A stretch of 64,000 nt of DNA from Ascochyta rabiei (GCF_004011695.2 NC_082412.1:248001-312000); one strand, 5' to 3'; shown: positions 10,035-21,933, counted from the first letter of the stretch. The notes: generated from the sequence alone by a model not told the origin. Numbers and translations: made by a program.

Positions 10035-11165
10035 TCAGAAGAAGAAGGCGAACGCACCGAGACCAACCAGACCGGCTAGCGCGCTGTTCTTGGACGCAGA
10101 GCCCGACTGTACGGTTGGGCGGCCAGTCGGGGTCGCGCCGGAGCCGGAGCCGTTGTCGTCGCTGCCGCCAACCTCGGTGGGGTCGACGTAGGTGATGCTC
10201 GTCCGTGTCTGCGGGCGGCCTTCGGCGTCGGTGGTGGTGACCAGCTTCACGCTCGACACGCGGCCGCCGCCGGGTGTGTAGGTGGTCAGGAAGGTGGAGC
10301 CCTCGGCGTTGGTCGTGGTGAGGACTTGGCCGCGCGTGGGTGCGTACATGGCGGCCGACGTCACGGTCACCTGGCTGCCGCGCGAGTCGGTCGTGGTGCG
10401 GATCACCGCGGGGCGCACCTCTTGCGTGGTGACGGCGACGGTGCTGCCCTGCTGGTTGGTCGTCGTACGCGTCACGGTCACCTGGACAGAGGCAGTGACC
10501 TCGGAGAAGACCTCGCTGGTCTGGACCACAGTGCTGCCTTGCTGGTTGACCGTCGTGACCTGGACGGGGATGAGGACGGGGCGGCTGGTGGGTGTGCTGG
10601 GGGCGTTGGCGGTGGTTGCTGGGGCCTGTTCTGAGCTCTGCTGCTGGGTATTCTCGGGAGCCTGGCTGGACTGCTGGGCCGACTGCTGGGCTGACTGCTG
10701 GGTCGACGGCTGGGCCGATGGCTGGGCCGACTGCTGGGTCGACTGCTGGGCCGACTGCTGGGTTGACGGCTGAGCCGACGGCTGCGCGCTGCTCTGGGGC
10801 TGCTCGGGGGCCTGGCTGCTCGGGACGACGGGCGTGGTGCCATTAGAAGGTGCGGCGACCTGGCGGTTCTTCAGGTCCTGAACAGCGGCGACGATGAGCT
10901 TGGTGGCCAGGGCAGGGCTGTTGCTGTGCACATGCTCGACGCCGCTGCGGTGCGACTCGAACACGCCGGCCTTGAACTTGGTGAGCGAGTTGAGAGCGGC
11001 CTGCAGCGACTCCTCGGGCAGCACGTTCAGCAGCTCCTGGAAAGCTTCCTGCGCATTTGCATAGATGGAGTTCGAGGCGTCCGAGGTCTGTGTCGAGGGC
11101 TCCTCAGCAATGGCAGCGCCGAGAAGAGGCAGTGCCAACAACGTGTAGCGGAGAAGAGAACGCAT
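10035..11165 (-). CDS. GPI-anchored Ser/Gln/Thr-rich cell-wall protein
   Basis: Predicted secreted, glycosylated wall or surface protein of 376 residues. The N terminus MRSLLRYTLLALPLLGAAIA is a signal peptide. Residues about 25-110 form a small helical region (QEAFQELLNVLPEESLQAAL). A QPSAQPSTQQSAQQS low-complexity stalk follows at about residues 125-170. The next section holds four imperfect repeats of the type VTRTTTNQQGSTVAVTTQ. The C terminus has GSGSGATPTG spacer sequence followed by SKNSALAGLVGLGAFAFFF, a GPI-attachment signal with omega-site-like small residues. The precise role cannot be read from the sequence. Confidence 0.85.
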   Translation of the reverse strand: MRSLLRYTLLALPLLGAAIAEEPSTQTSDASNSIYANAQEAFQELLNVLPEESLQAALNSLTKFKAGVFESHRSGVEHVHSNSPALATKLIVAAVQDLKNRQVAAPSNGTTPVVPSSQAPEQPQSSAQPSAQPSTQQSAQQSTQQSAQPSAQPSTQQSAQQSAQQSSQAPENTQQQSSEQAPATTANAPSTPTSRPVLIPVQVTTVNQQGSTVVQTSEVFSEVTASVQVTVTRTTTNQQGSTVAVTTQEVRPAVIRTTTDSRGSQVTVTSAAMYAPTRGQVLTTTNAEGSTFLTTYTPGGGRVSSVKLVTTTDAEGRPQTRTSITYVDPTEVGGSDDNGSGSGATPTGRPTVQSGSASKNSALAGLVGLGAFAFFF

Positions 11166-13267
11166 CGTGAAGACGTCCGTGGGCGAAGCGAAAGTAAGGA
11201 TGGGCGTCAGTGAAGACTGCCATTCGTGTTAGCAAGGCATCGTGTGCGATGGATTCAACGGCAGCAGGCAAGGAGATATCGCCTCATCAGGCAGGGCGAG
11301 GGCCCTTATAGCTGGGGTGCCATGGTGCTGTCGAGGTGACAAGTGGAACGCTTACACAACTTGTCCAAGTTCCAGACGGCTGGGTCGACGCCACGCGCAA
11401 TCTCAAGCCGTTGTTTGTTTGGTCGAAGAGCACACTCCTCTTTGCTGGTCAAAGTGACGGTGGAGGAACACTAGCGAATGTGTCGAATGGAAACAGCAGT
11501 GAAAGTTGAAACGGCAGGGAGAAATAAAGATCTCGGGTGGCAGGCAAGGAAGGGAGTTGTCCAGCCAAAAGGCGCCGCCCCAAGGCCCAAGGCTTTTGAT
11601 ACATGCGACTACAGATACGAGTGCCCGAGCGCCGCTCTAGCTGTCTCCGCCATGACGATCCGTCGTCCACATGCGGGTTGAGCCTCCTCGCAGACTCGCA
11701 GTCCTGCTGGAAGCCCAGCTGCCGAGCCTATAACGCGCCTGCTATGCTCCTATCCAGCGCAGTGCCGGCGCACGCTCTCCAGCCACCTCTCGCAGTCTGA
11801 AACCGCAGAGGGCGTCGAGCACGCTGAGCACGCTGAGCACGCTGAGCACGCTCAGGCTGCCCTGTTGGCAACCCCCGTGCCCCCCTGCCTCACACAGTGC
11901 TGAGTGCTCAGTGCTCACTCAACACGATCCTTGTTCCCGGACGTCATCTGTGGACCGCGCCAGATGGCCCGGCTCAGCGCGTTGGAGCGTTCGCTGGCGT
12001 GCACTACACCCAGCCTCGGGCTGCTGCTTGTTGAGCCACGAACGGTGGACGGCTTCACTGGCGTGGTGCTTCTTCCTCGCCAGCTCCACTCCGGCCTGCA
12101 CACAATCGCGCGCAATCCGCATCGTCGCGCCACCGACGCTCTGATGCTCCCACGTCGAGCCTCGCTCATCTCGCGATCCTGCCGCACAGTCACCCACTCT
12201 CGTGTTGCTGATGGTTTCGCCGCCAGTGCGCCGCCAGTGCAGCATCTCGAACAGGCCTTCTTCAATACGGCCCTGCGTGCCCCAAATATAGCAGCCACCC
12301 GGTGCACATCAGCCGAGCAGCTGCTGGCGTGACCGACCCAGTCACACTTCTCGCCAAGGCTCGGCTAGGCTCGCGCATCCGCAGCGTCCGAGCTACTACC
12401 GGTACCTAGTCGACCTCGATGCACCAGCAGGCCGGCCGACATGAAGCCTGAACATCGCCACGACGCCGTCGCCCAGCAGATGCGGCACGGTTAATGCGGC
12501 ACGTTGGTGAGGCTATTCCTCATCTGAGCTCTTTGGTCCACGCTTCGTGCACGGTCACGTGACTGTATCAAGCGTGACGAGCACATGCCTCCAGCCAGCC
12601 TCCTGTTCTCCTCTGAGAAGCACATGCAAGCCCACGAAACCAGCCTCTCCAGTGCAGTTTCAAACAAGCCAGAGTCAGCCACAATGCCAACCAATCTCTT
12701 CTTCCGCGTCGCTACGAGCTGACATGGGAGATTTCCAGACGGTGTGGCAGACGTCTGGTTCGCTGGGAGTAGTGCTTACGCTGTCTACATAGCATGTCGG
12801 CATCGCATTGCATGAAAGGATAGTCACACATCACGCACGGTACAAGGGGAGTGCAGACACGTGGTACGCACCGGAGGAATAAATTGCATGGCGAGAAGAG
12901 GGCGAGGCTGCGCGAGAGGTGGCTTGGTTTCCGTGCGCGAGTTCAGGCCACGTCAGTCCATGTCTGCGCATCTTCGGTCGTAGTCCGTTACGACCATGGT
13001 AAGGAGATGATGATGATTATTATTACCACTGCTGTCTCGCCTATACATTGCCAGAGACGCTTGCGCCAAATTCTCCGCTCATCGCTCGTCAAATTCCTCC
13101 TTGACAGCTCACCTCAAATCACCCAAAATCATGTCGGCGCACTCAAGCAGCCATCGTATCATCTTGCAGACACATGGTATCCAGAATCGAAACAGACCCC
13201 AACGCCGTACATCATGGCGCTGTAGCAGTGCGCAACACCCTGCTTTACACGGAACACGACAAAAACC
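11166..13267. other. Long intergenic region without a supported gene
   Basis: Contains the promoter of the GPI protein gene and the 3' flank of the RhoGAP gene. A 9-bp tandem repeat, CACGCTGAG, occurs about 3.5 times at 11819-11853. Reading frames of 70-140 codons at 11.9-12.3 kb overlap on both strands and have no family-like content, so I do not call them. Confidence 0.45.
11819..11853. repeat. CACGCTGAG tandem repeat
   Basis: Three and a half perfect head-to-tail copies of the 9-mer. Confidence 0.9.
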
Positions 13268-16200
13268 TCAATGGGTCGAATGAGAATGAGGCACCCGCGA
13301 GGGTGAAGGAGTCGCCCGCTCTGGCGACCTGTTGAAGCTTCTCGCTGGCGCAGCCAGGATCTCGGCGATGGCTGGCGATGGCGCGTGAAGTACAGGATGT
13401 GCCGTGGTCGTGCTCGTGGGCGTCTTGGGTTCCTCGGGAGACGATCGCAGTACCTGACTGATGGGAGCAAAGGGTACAGGCTGCGCTATTATGGGTGATG
13501 AAGGTTCCGTGTTAGGCTGAGTGACCGGTTGTATCGTGGCCGCCGAGTCTTCATGCTTCAGAGGCAGAGCCACAGGCGCAGATTGCGCAGCCGACTCTTC
13601 AGGTATGGCTACTGGAACAGGACTCGCAGTGGTAGGAGGAGGTCCAATCGTCGCCCCCACAGACTGCTGTGGCTGCGTATTGAGTGCCACCGGTGATGTT
13701 TGCTGCCCTCTCTCGGATGCGGATGAGGTAGTGGGCACAACAGGACTGGTTCCTGTAGGCGTCAAGTCGTTGGATGCTTCGCCCGTGGATCTTGGTGCAT
13801 CTGTAGATCGATCTCTCATGGGAAGGCCCTCGCGAGGCTTCATCAAGTTCTGCGGCAGGGGCATGTTGCTCATACTGCCAGGGGGGCTCTTTGCCCTCTC
13901 CCTCTTGTCAGATCGCTCTCGGTGATCGTGCCTCATCTTATGGAACCAGTCGAATGTACCCTTCTTGTCCGAAGATCGATCGCCATCTGGCGGGCTGCCA
14001 AACACCATCGAAGTATCAGAAGTCTGCTGTGAGTCAAACTGACCACTCCGGCGTCCGCCTGTTGCCCAGCCCGAGCTGCTACCAAAGGAACTCATGCTCT
14101 TGTCGCCACCGGGCACGGAGCCATGCAGATCGGTCTGACTGGCGGTAGGCGTTGCCCTACTTTCGCCACGCTTATGACCCTTCCAAAAGCTTCGTTTCTC
14201 CCTCTCTTCTTTCACAACGGGAGACTCGTCGTTCAGCTCGGCTTCCGAGTACTCGGTCGCCGTTGAGTGTGATCTGAAAGAAGCTGACGGAGACATGCTG
14301 GGCTTCAACGTGGTTCCAGAGTTGCGTGAAGAGAACGTGTCTATACTGGAGGACTGAAGAGCCTCTTTGGAGCCGCTGGCCTGCGACTGAGCGAACGGAG
14401 CTTGTGGCGGAAACAAGGGTGATGCGGGCGCCGGAGCAACACTGATCGCATCCAGGCTTGCAAGTTGACCCGTCAACGACGTTGTAGAACTGTGAGCACT
14501 GGGGATATTGCCCGAAGGCCCCCGCTTCTTCTGTAGCTTGTTTGGCTTGCGACCGTCCTTATCCTTGCCATCCTTTACGTCAGAGGGAGATGGAGACACC
14601 TTTGCGAGAATCTGGGTAAATGTGCGAACAGCTGGGGTTGGCTCAAATGATGAACCCGAGTCGACCGGTGCTTCGAGGAACTCGGAGTGTTCACGAGTAG
14701 GGGTCATCCGAGGGCTGCGCCGGCCTGAGCCTGGTACAGGTGGAGGGTGCAATACGTGCGCTGCCTGTACAGAGGCAGGAATCGAGGCAGGAACTGAGGC
14801 AATCGGTGTGCTAGCCTCACTTGCTGGGACGACGCCTGGCGTTGACGGAGGGAACGCTCCAGGGATCGACTCGAGTGCAGGCGTATCCGCCATGGGCCTA
14901 GGCTGTTCTGAATACTGCGCAAAAGCAGGCTTGGGTAGTTCGATCTTGCCCGGAGGCAGTGTCATTGCACGTTTTGGAATAGCTTCCTCGGGCACCGGCG
15001 CTGGTTGAAGAGGCTCCGCTGTCACATGGACGGGCACTACCTGGCTCGATACGGGCCGTGGCGCCTTCGCACTTTCTGGCTCGTTGACAAACTTTTCTAG
15101 CTGAGGGATGTTCGCCGCCGCAGACTCGATCGTATTAGGCGAGAGCGGTGCCCTGTCCTCCTCTGCTGTTGGTGTTGATGGTCCAGAAGGCCTGTTCGCG
15201 AAGCGAGGGCTGTTAAGCGCTGGCGAACGTTTTGACGGAAGAGTGTTGCTTCGATGCACACCAGACGTGGGCGGTGTAACGAAACCTGGAGTGATGGGGC
15301 TTGGGATAGCTCCAGAATGGCGCGAACGCTTGGACGAGGTGGAAACATTGCGACGAAGACCACCATACTTGCGCAGGCTATCTGCGCCGGCACTCGATGA
15401 CGTGGAAGCTGAACGGTCCAGGCCCGGATTGTTTCGCCCAGGCGTCGTAGGTGTCCGTGCTTGTGGTGTGTTGGGTCCACTCTCGATTTGCTTGACGGTA
15501 CCTTCATCGACAGCTGTGCCTTCCATGCCAATCAAGAAATGGTCTTGGTTATCAATGAGGAATATGAGTACATCCTGGTTCAACCTGTAGTCTTGTGGGG
15601 ACATGTCGTGCTGTGGGTGGGATAGTATACCAGGCTGGAAAATGGCTGCCAGGTTGGACGTTGTCATCTTATTCACATCGGCCTTTGCAGCGAAGACTGC
15701 GAGCAAATCCAGGATATACAACAGCAGCTGGCGGTTCAGGGACGGCAGACTCTTGATGACATGTTGGTAGTTGCGCACCGCAGCGTCAGGATCGAAGCCT
15801 CCAATGGAAGGTGCCTGGCCCTCAATGGGCCCCACGGCTTCTGCTTGGTGGTTTCGTAGAGGTTGTCGAAAGCTGTCGTAGTTGCCCAGAGGAATGATAG
15901 GCTCTGGTAGATTGTTAAAGTAGCGACGCAGGATGTTGGCGGCGTCGTGTACTGTGTAGCCTGTCCAGTCCAGGCCCTTGCCATACCGTGGTGGAGTGTC
16001 GAACGCGGTCTTTAGTTCCTTGATTCTCTTTTCTGAACCGGCTAAGCGGAAGATGCCCTCGACGTCCGTTGCTGGGGGACGTTAGTTGCTGGAGGTAGGT
16101 AGGAGCAACAAAGCTGACCTTTTTCTTTCAGGAAGACGCCGCACTTGGCGACCACGATCGGTACATAGCCGTATATATAGCTTTCGCCGTGTTCGTTGAA

Positions 16201-16612
16201 CAGTGATATGGCAACGTTTGCGTAGGGTATACTTTGGATTAGGGGAACACCAAATATGCCCTGTTGTGCAGCGGCAGCTTCTGCTGGGGGGCTGTCAGCA
16301 ACTGCAAGCAGCAAAAGGTGGTGGGCATGCTGCGAGGGCATTCGGATAAGCCCAGCCGTATCAGGCACGCTCCTGCAAGCGCAGCTGTCGAGAGGGCAGA
16401 CCAGTGCGGTTGCGCAACTGCTGCAGGACATGGAAAGGCGCGTTACCTTTCTGTTCTTCCTCCTTCTTGACTGCACGTTTGCTAAAGGTCCTCCACCACG
16501 AGGTCAAGTCACGCCTCGCGGACGCGGGCTCGTGGGCTGCGAGTGGAGCGGGCTGGGGCTCGCCGTTGCGCACGCGCGGCGAGTGGGGGTGGTGCTGCGT
16601 GGCAGCAGGCAT
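13268..16612 (-). CDS. RhoGAP protein, Sac7-like
   Basis: GTPase-activating protein for Rho-type GTPases, expected to act on cell-wall integrity and polarity. Exons are 16447-16612, 16119-16283 and 13268-16071, joined over introns of 163 nt and 47 nt (both GT-AG; the second has CTAAC just before its AG), giving 1044 residues. The order is: basic N terminus with TSWWRTFSKRAVKKEEE; GIFGVPLIQSIPYANV and YVPIVVAKCGVFLKEK; then the catalytic RhoGAP core TDVEGIFRLAGSEKRIKEL near residue 110, whose Arg in GIFRL is the arginine finger; DAANILRRYFNNLPEPI; and LAAIFQPGILSHP. The remaining 750 or so residues are Ser/Pro/Thr-rich and disordered. The layout matches fungal Sac7-type GAPs; the actual target GTPase is inferred. 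Confidence 0.9.
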
Positions 16613-17842
16613 GGCAGGCAGGCTGCAGAGCGTCGCAGCTCTTCAGGCGGGGGATATCGCGGGCTGTGAATGATGGCTGCGTGTTGCGGAGTCGAAGCAG
16701 TGCAGAGTGGGCCCCCAGAGTGGGCTTGCAGGCGGCAGAGGTACAGGGCCACGCTGTGACGTCGCAACGGAGCGAGCGCAAGAATCGCAGGCCTGCGGGG
16801 CTCGTCGTGGTGCTGCCTTGCTGCCGCGCTGCCGTGCTGCCGGACGTCGTGGGCGAGGGCGCAGGCGTGCGAGCAGAGCGACGGTGCGGAGAGCTGCTGG
16901 GTGCTGGGCGGCTGCCGGGCGGGTGCAGTGCGGCGCGTGCGGGCGTGCAGTCGACGGGAGCTGGTAGGGTAGACTACGGGCTCAGAACCGCAGAACGGCA
17001 GAACGGCAGAACCGCAGAACGGCAGAACGTCACACCCTCACAACCTTGGCACCTCACAACGGACGCGACGTGGTAATTAGCGAGCGGCGGCTACGGTCGA
17101 TGCGACAGGGCGTGGGACACGGTGAGCAGCAGGCAGGAGGAGGGCGAGGGCAAGCCGGGCTGCGCGTGCGAGGTTGCGGCGACGGCGACGTCAAGTATGC
17201 AGGGCTGGGGGCTGCCGAGGGCAATGGTGGCAGCAGTGGGTGGTGGGTGCTGGGGGTGTTGGACAGACCCTTGGCGAGCGCTCCGCTGCTGTGGCTGATG
17301 GACTGCCTGCACAGCGCAATCCAGTGCAATCCAAGCCCAAGCAGGACGGCACCCACGGCCGTCTGACACCCAAACACTGGCCCGGGGCCGGCGCTTTAGA
17401 ACCTGGCGCCTGCACCTGAGCCTGGCGCAGAGCCGACAGACTGAGACGGCCGGTCAGCAGCAGCGCGAGGCTGCGAGCGGTGATTGTTCTGTCGTCGCTC
17501 GCTGCGCATGGGCCCGCCGCCCGCCGTGCAACGATTCAACGATGCATGGAGAGCGGAAATCACGTTGGAACCGCGTTCTAGATCGCACGCCCGACAAGAG
17601 TGGACGTCGGCGAGGCGCCCCTTCGGCCTGCGACCTGCGACTGCTCGGGGGCTGGCGCTGCTCCCAGCGTGCCACGTACTTACTACTAGGGCAGGTGCAG
17701 CCGTTGTGCAGTCCGAGCGCCCTCGAGCTCCTTCGAAAAATAGTTCGCAGCACCGCACGTCATACCGTCAACAGCACCAACGACTGCGACGGCACCATCA
17801 TCTCCATAGCCAGACTCAGCTACACCCCATCTGCACCTCATC
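16613..17842. other. Divergent intergenic region between RhoGAP and TIM9
   Basis: Shared 5' region of two divergent genes, GC-rich. A short tandem array of GCAGAACG/GCAGAACC units lies at about 16985-17030. The numerous overlapping reading frames on both strands show no family-like content. Confidence 0.5.
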
Positions 17843-18259
17843 ATGGATCAGTAGGCGCCCACCACCACGGCTGTGCCTCTGCCGGACGAGGCTAACCGCG
17901 CGCACAGACTCACACAGAACGAGCAGCGCGAGCTCCAGAACCGCATGGAGAAGAAGCAGATGAAGGAATTCATGAACGTGCGTCTGCCAAAGCATCGCTT
18001 CCGCCATTCTAAACGGGCGAGAAATGAATGGGCGAGCAGTCAGTCGGCAAGAAGCTAACAGCCGCAGATGTACTCCAACCTCGTCCAGCAATGCTTCGAC
18101 TCATGCGTCAACGGCTTCGAGAGCAAGTCCCTCACCTCGCGCGAAGAGGGCTGCGTCATGCGATGCGTCGACAAGCACATGAAGGGCTCGCAGCGCCTCG
18201 GTGACAGGTTCCAGGAGCAGAACGCCGCCATGGCACAGGGTGGTCTGCCCGGCCGATAA
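17843..18259 (+). CDS. TIM9: Mitochondrial small TIM chaperone Tim9
   Basis: Intermembrane-space chaperone that with Tim10 escorts hydrophobic carrier precursors to the inner membrane. Three exons, 17843-17850 (only 8 nt), 17908-17977 and 18068-18259, give 89 residues. Introns 17851-17907 and 17978-18067 are GT-AG, each with a GCTAAC/GCTAACA branch site close to the acceptor. The product starts [16 protein letters not shown] and carries the twin CX3C motifs CFDSC and CVMRC, followed by [20 protein letters not shown], diagnostic for Tim9. Length is as expected for the family. The start codon is supported by the splicing pattern, since the first exon encodes only MD plus two bases. Confidence 0.93.
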
Positions 18260-19174
18260 GCTGTTACCATGAACGTGGCAGCCCATGTACACTAGATGAA
18301 AAGGAACCCGTGCAAGCAAGGCCTCGACCAAGAGACACCTTCGAACGACGGTCAAGAACGGGTGCGCTGAGTCGCTTAACTGCATGAAATCTGTACAATA
18401 TAGGGACAGGATCTGGATGGGATCTGCGGGCGCATACAATTCCTCTTACCAACAAGCATGCTTCACATGACGAATACGAACAACCTTCACCATTCAGCAT
18501 CTGTCTTGTGCGCAAAAGCTGTGCATGTCTTCCAGCACTTCAAACGCTGTCGCACAAACCACGAGAATGGGCGTTCGTCACGCATGCTCCATGCCAAGGT
18601 CCCCGCTGTGTCTTCACGAAGCTTACGGGTGGCAGTGGGTAACGATTTGGAATACGACCTCGCCCTTGCAACGCACCGATGCAGAGGACAAGGACACAAA
18701 GCCACAATGAATTCCTTGCTACACTTCACAGCCCCAGAATGTCGCAATAGTGCCTCGATTCTCTGCGCTTTCGGGCCTTCCTACGTGCACAAGCTACCAT
18801 CACCCTCCCGTGCTGTGGCGCAACATGCTGTCTCGACGTCAGATTACCACATTGAGAGGCATCTTAGTGCCAGATTCGGTGAAGCCGCAGCTTTAGATCC
18901 CATTTGAGCTGCAGTGGTCTCGCAAGCTGTGGCTGAGGGGGACGGCTCACCTCGAGAACAAGGTCATTGGCCAAGACTTTCCCGAATTGGCCTACGTCAC
19001 TGAAACAACCAGTTTGTTTACCCTGCTTGGCTTTCAGCCTCCCATTACAGCTCCCTATTTAACGCATCTCAACCGCTCCACATTCTCACCGCAAGCAAAC
19101 ACCTCCTCAATACTGAGCTTCGAGACGACCAGAAACTCTCAACAACAACAACCAACAAATCACACTCAACAGCC
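18260..19174. other. Intergenic region
   Basis: 3' flank of TIM9 and promoter of the small gene that follows. A TATA-like CTATTTAAC at 19054-19062 precedes a CAA-rich leader ending at the ATG at 19175. No other coding region is supported. Confidence 0.5.
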
Positions 19175-19356
19175 ATGGGTCTTCTCTGGACTAAACAATG
19201 GGGCGGAAGGCACGGCGGTTAGTTCACTCTTGATCGCTCGCCTGGATAACTCGGAAACTAACAAACATCCCAGGCGGTGGTGTTGTCGCTGATAGGCATG
19301 GTGTCCGCCGCGCTCCCTTCAGGATCTCCTGCGGTCGCTTCTCCTGCTTCCGTTAG
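19175..19356 (+). CDS. Possible 41-residue basic small protein
   Basis: Unrecognised small protein gene, called from gene structure rather than homology. The ATG at 19175 sits in a good context (CAGCCATGG) after a CAA/CAC-rich pyrimidine-poor leader and a TATA-like box, the arrangement of well-expressed fungal genes. Exon 1, 19175-19217, is joined to exon 2, 19274-19356, over a 56-nt intron with donor GTTAGT, branch ACTAAC and acceptor CCCAG. The product begins MGLLWTKQWGGRHG and continues GGVVADRHGVRRAPFRIS, ending in CGRFSCFR. It is Gly/Arg-rich, with two Cys, and has no signal peptide. It could instead be a leader or noncoding transcript. Confidence 0.45.
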
Positions 19357-19984
19357 ACGACGTGTACCCCTGACGATTTTACGACCTGTACGTCGCCGCC
19401 GTTGCCTTTCACATGGCGTGTTGCTTACGACCCCAGTTTCCCAAGTCCTTTACCACAATGCGACAAGCCACCAGCGAAGGCGTTGCAAGGGAAAACGCTC
19501 GATGTTGCTCGGACTCGGCAACCAGACATGAACATTCTGATACGGTGTATGCACTAGAATCAACATGAATGGTGTGGGCAATGTTTATTGCATCAAGCGC
19601 CGTCAACATCAAGCGTCATATACCCTCTGTAGTCTAATCAAACTTTCAACAATGAGCTCTCAATTACCCATACCAGCTGTCGTGTACTTTGCAAATTGTG
19701 ATCAAGTCCAAGGCACTTTACGCGATCAACCGTTGCACTTCAGCTTGCCCAAGTCACAACGAATGCTAAAACTTGCCCTTATTTGCCTGTTGCCGCGTAA
19801 ACCTGAATGACGTCACGGACATCGCCTAAGACAAGCCCTGGTCACAGCCCACATCGTGATCTCCACTATTTTGAGCATCACGCGCAGATTATGGATTCGC
19901 GGGGTAGCGAGATGCTCAACAGCAAAGTTCCCAGTGAAAACCATGGGTGAATATCGTCACGGCCGCAATCCTAGATACGGCAAG
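19357..19984. other. Intergenic region
   Basis: 3' flank of the small gene and promoter of the racemase gene. An in-frame ATG at 19943 could extend the racemase by 14 residues. Nothing else is supported. Confidence 0.45.
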
Positions 19985-20765
19985 ATGCGCTCCATTCTCG
20001 TCATCAACCCAAACTCGACAGTGTCCATGACCGATGGCCTCAAGCCTCTGGTCGATGCTCTGCAATTTACAGATGTCAATTAGCACCACTCACCGATTCA
20101 TCCTAGCAACTAACCGCAGCTAGACAACACACGATTACTTCACCGCTCCCGATGGCGTGAAGAGCATCAACAACGAAGAAGACGCGTACGAGTCAGTCAA
20201 GCACTGCCTACCCACCCTGCGACCGCTCCTCGACCGCTATGATGCATTCCTTGTTGCATGCTACTCGCAACACCCGCTCGTGCCGTTGCTGAAACAGGAG
20301 CCAGCTGTCAAGAATGGGCGTAAACCTGTCACCGGCATATTCGAGGCAAGCGTAGGCACGAGTCTACAGTCGATACACGAAGAGGAGAAGTTTGGCATCG
20401 TAAGCACAGGCAAGGTCTGGGAGGATATCCTCACAGAGGCCACGGTGCAGTTCCTCGGCACAAGCTCTGATGGCGGCAAGCGGTTTGCTGGCGTCGAGAC
20501 AACAGGGCTGAATGCGACGGATCTGCATGATGCGCCAGCTGAGGAGGTTAGACAGAAGATGAAGGATGCCGTTAAGCGGCTGCTGAGGAAGGGCAAGGTG
20601 GGTGCAGTTTGTCTGGGCTGCGCTGGCATGGCTGGTATGGACGAGATGGTCAGAGAGGCGTGTATTGAGGAACTTGGGCAGGAGGAGGGGCAGAGAGTGA
20701 GGATTGTGGATGGTGTTATGGCTGGTGTTGCGTGGTTGGAGGGTGCGGTGAGAGCAGGATTCTAG
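19985..20765 (+). CDS. Asp/Glu/hydantoin racemase family protein (DCG1-like)
   Basis: Member of the cofactor-independent Asp/Glu racemase family, related to yeast DCG1, which is linked to nitrogen-regulated allantoin metabolism. Exons 19985-20074 and 20124-20765 flank a 49-nt intron (GTCAAT donor, AACTAACC branch, CTAG acceptor), giving 243 residues, close to yeast DCG1. Hallmarks are the start MRSILVINPNSTVSMTDGL, APDGVKSINNEEDA, and two catalytic-type cysteines in LVACYSQHP (Cys76) and VCLGCAGMAGM (Cys196). The start is chosen where family members begin; the ATG at 19943 is in frame but adds non-conserved residues. Its 3' end lies about 90 bp from the transposon island, and the frame is intact. 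The substrate is unknown. Confidence 0.88.
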
Positions 20766-20845
20766 AAATCAGACCTTCGTACATGTTAGGATGGGATGCA
20801 AATGCACAGCACGTATTGCCCTCTCCAGTGCTCAGACATTTGGTC

Positions 20846-20854
20846 GCTGATAAG
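20846..20854. repeat. Left copy of 9-bp direct duplication (GCTGATAAG)
   Basis: Identical to 34190-34198 in the same orientation, directly outside the inverted repeats of the island. This is the expected position of a target-site duplication. Confidence 0.7.
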
Positions 20855-20861
20855 GAGGCAT

Positions 20862-20894
20862 CAGGTCATCAGACCATGAGATTTAGAGGGCGGA
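20862..20894 (+). repeat. Left terminal inverted repeat of the island
   Basis: Begins CAGGTCATCAGACCATGAG and matches the reverse complement of 34150-34182 over all 33 bases. Imperfect similarity continues inward (about 18 more bases with a gap) and outward to 20855. Confidence 0.85.
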
Positions 20895-21731
20895 CCATAG
20901 TCTAAACCGCATAGAGTGGTGCTAAGACTAAAGCAATATTAGCGCGCTAGGCGCTAGGACGTATTTATAACATATTCTTAAAATATTTTATATAAAATAA
21001 TAATATAAAAATTTTATATAACTATAACTACTACTAATACTACTAGCATAGCTGCCTAGCAAGCTACTACCTAGCTTACTAGCAAGGTATGTCTTAAAGA
21101 ATATCTTAGAAATATATTTTTAATATATTATAGGTAAACTATAAGAATTATTATACTTTTTACTACCTACTATATAGCTGTCTAGCCCTTACCTTTAATA
21201 CTACAGGCAGCCTATTTATCTATATTAGGGAGGTCTTCTACTAAGAGGACCTAGGAGGCAGAAACCTTTGCAGTGTAAGAATAAACCTAAAATATATTTT
21301 TAATATATTTTAACTTTATATAGTAATAACTTAGTAGGTGTAGTACGCTATATATCTATATCCTAGGCTAGTATAGCTATATATAGCTAGCGCCCTCTTT
21401 ATATAGTACTAGCTACCTACCTACTATAGAGCGCTAGTAAGTACTACGTAAGTCTAAATACTATAATATATTTTTAATATATTCTAAGTTTATTATAGTT
21501 TAGTATAATGCTATTATAACTACCTACTGTAATATTAAGGCCTAGATACACTAGCAGCAGCTAGCCCTTACCTAAGCCTAAGGCCTACAGCCCCCTTCCT
21601 AGCTAGTAATCCTCTAGCTAGACAGTAGTGTAAGTGCAACGTCTTCTAAACATATTTCTAGCTTATTTTAGTATATCTACTAAATATCTTCTAGCTTAAT
21701 ATTATCTATATAGCTGCTGCTGTAGGTACGC

Positions 21732-21933
21732 TGTTAGGCGCTAAGCCTAGGGGTACCTCTGCTAGTCTTAGCAAGCTACTATAGGGCTAGCCAGCCCAGA
21801 CTATATAAAGGTGTTAGAGGTTATTACTAATACTCTAATAATTAGTCTTGTTACTACACACTACGTACCTTAATACACCTACTATCCTCTTTAACCCTAT
21901 CCTCCCTCATAATTACTTTATATACTCTTTATA
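21732..21933 (+). repeat. 5' LTR of the chromovirus
   Basis: Starts TGTTAGGCGC and ends CTCTTTATA; the 3' copy starts TATTAGCCGC and ends CTCTTTACA, so the original termini were TG...CA. Alignment to the 3' LTR is gap-free over 202 bases with about 20 differences, all but one transitions. A TATA box (CTATATAAAG, 21801-21810) marks the U3 promoter. Confidence 0.93.
21801..21810 (+). promoter_or_regulatory. LTR TATA box
   Basis: CTATATAAAG is conserved in both LTRs (also 28892-28901) at the same offset, consistent with the core promoter for the retroelement transcript. Confidence 0.6.

Noticed and set aside
11904..12332. Overlapping 70-140-codon frames in the 11.9-12.3 kb intergenic region
   Set aside because: No family content, and competing frames on both strands with no splice or promoter support.
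20157..20765. Starting the racemase at the GTG at 20157
   Set aside because: Family N-terminal motif and first catalytic context lie upstream in exon 1; splicing at 20075-20123 restores it.
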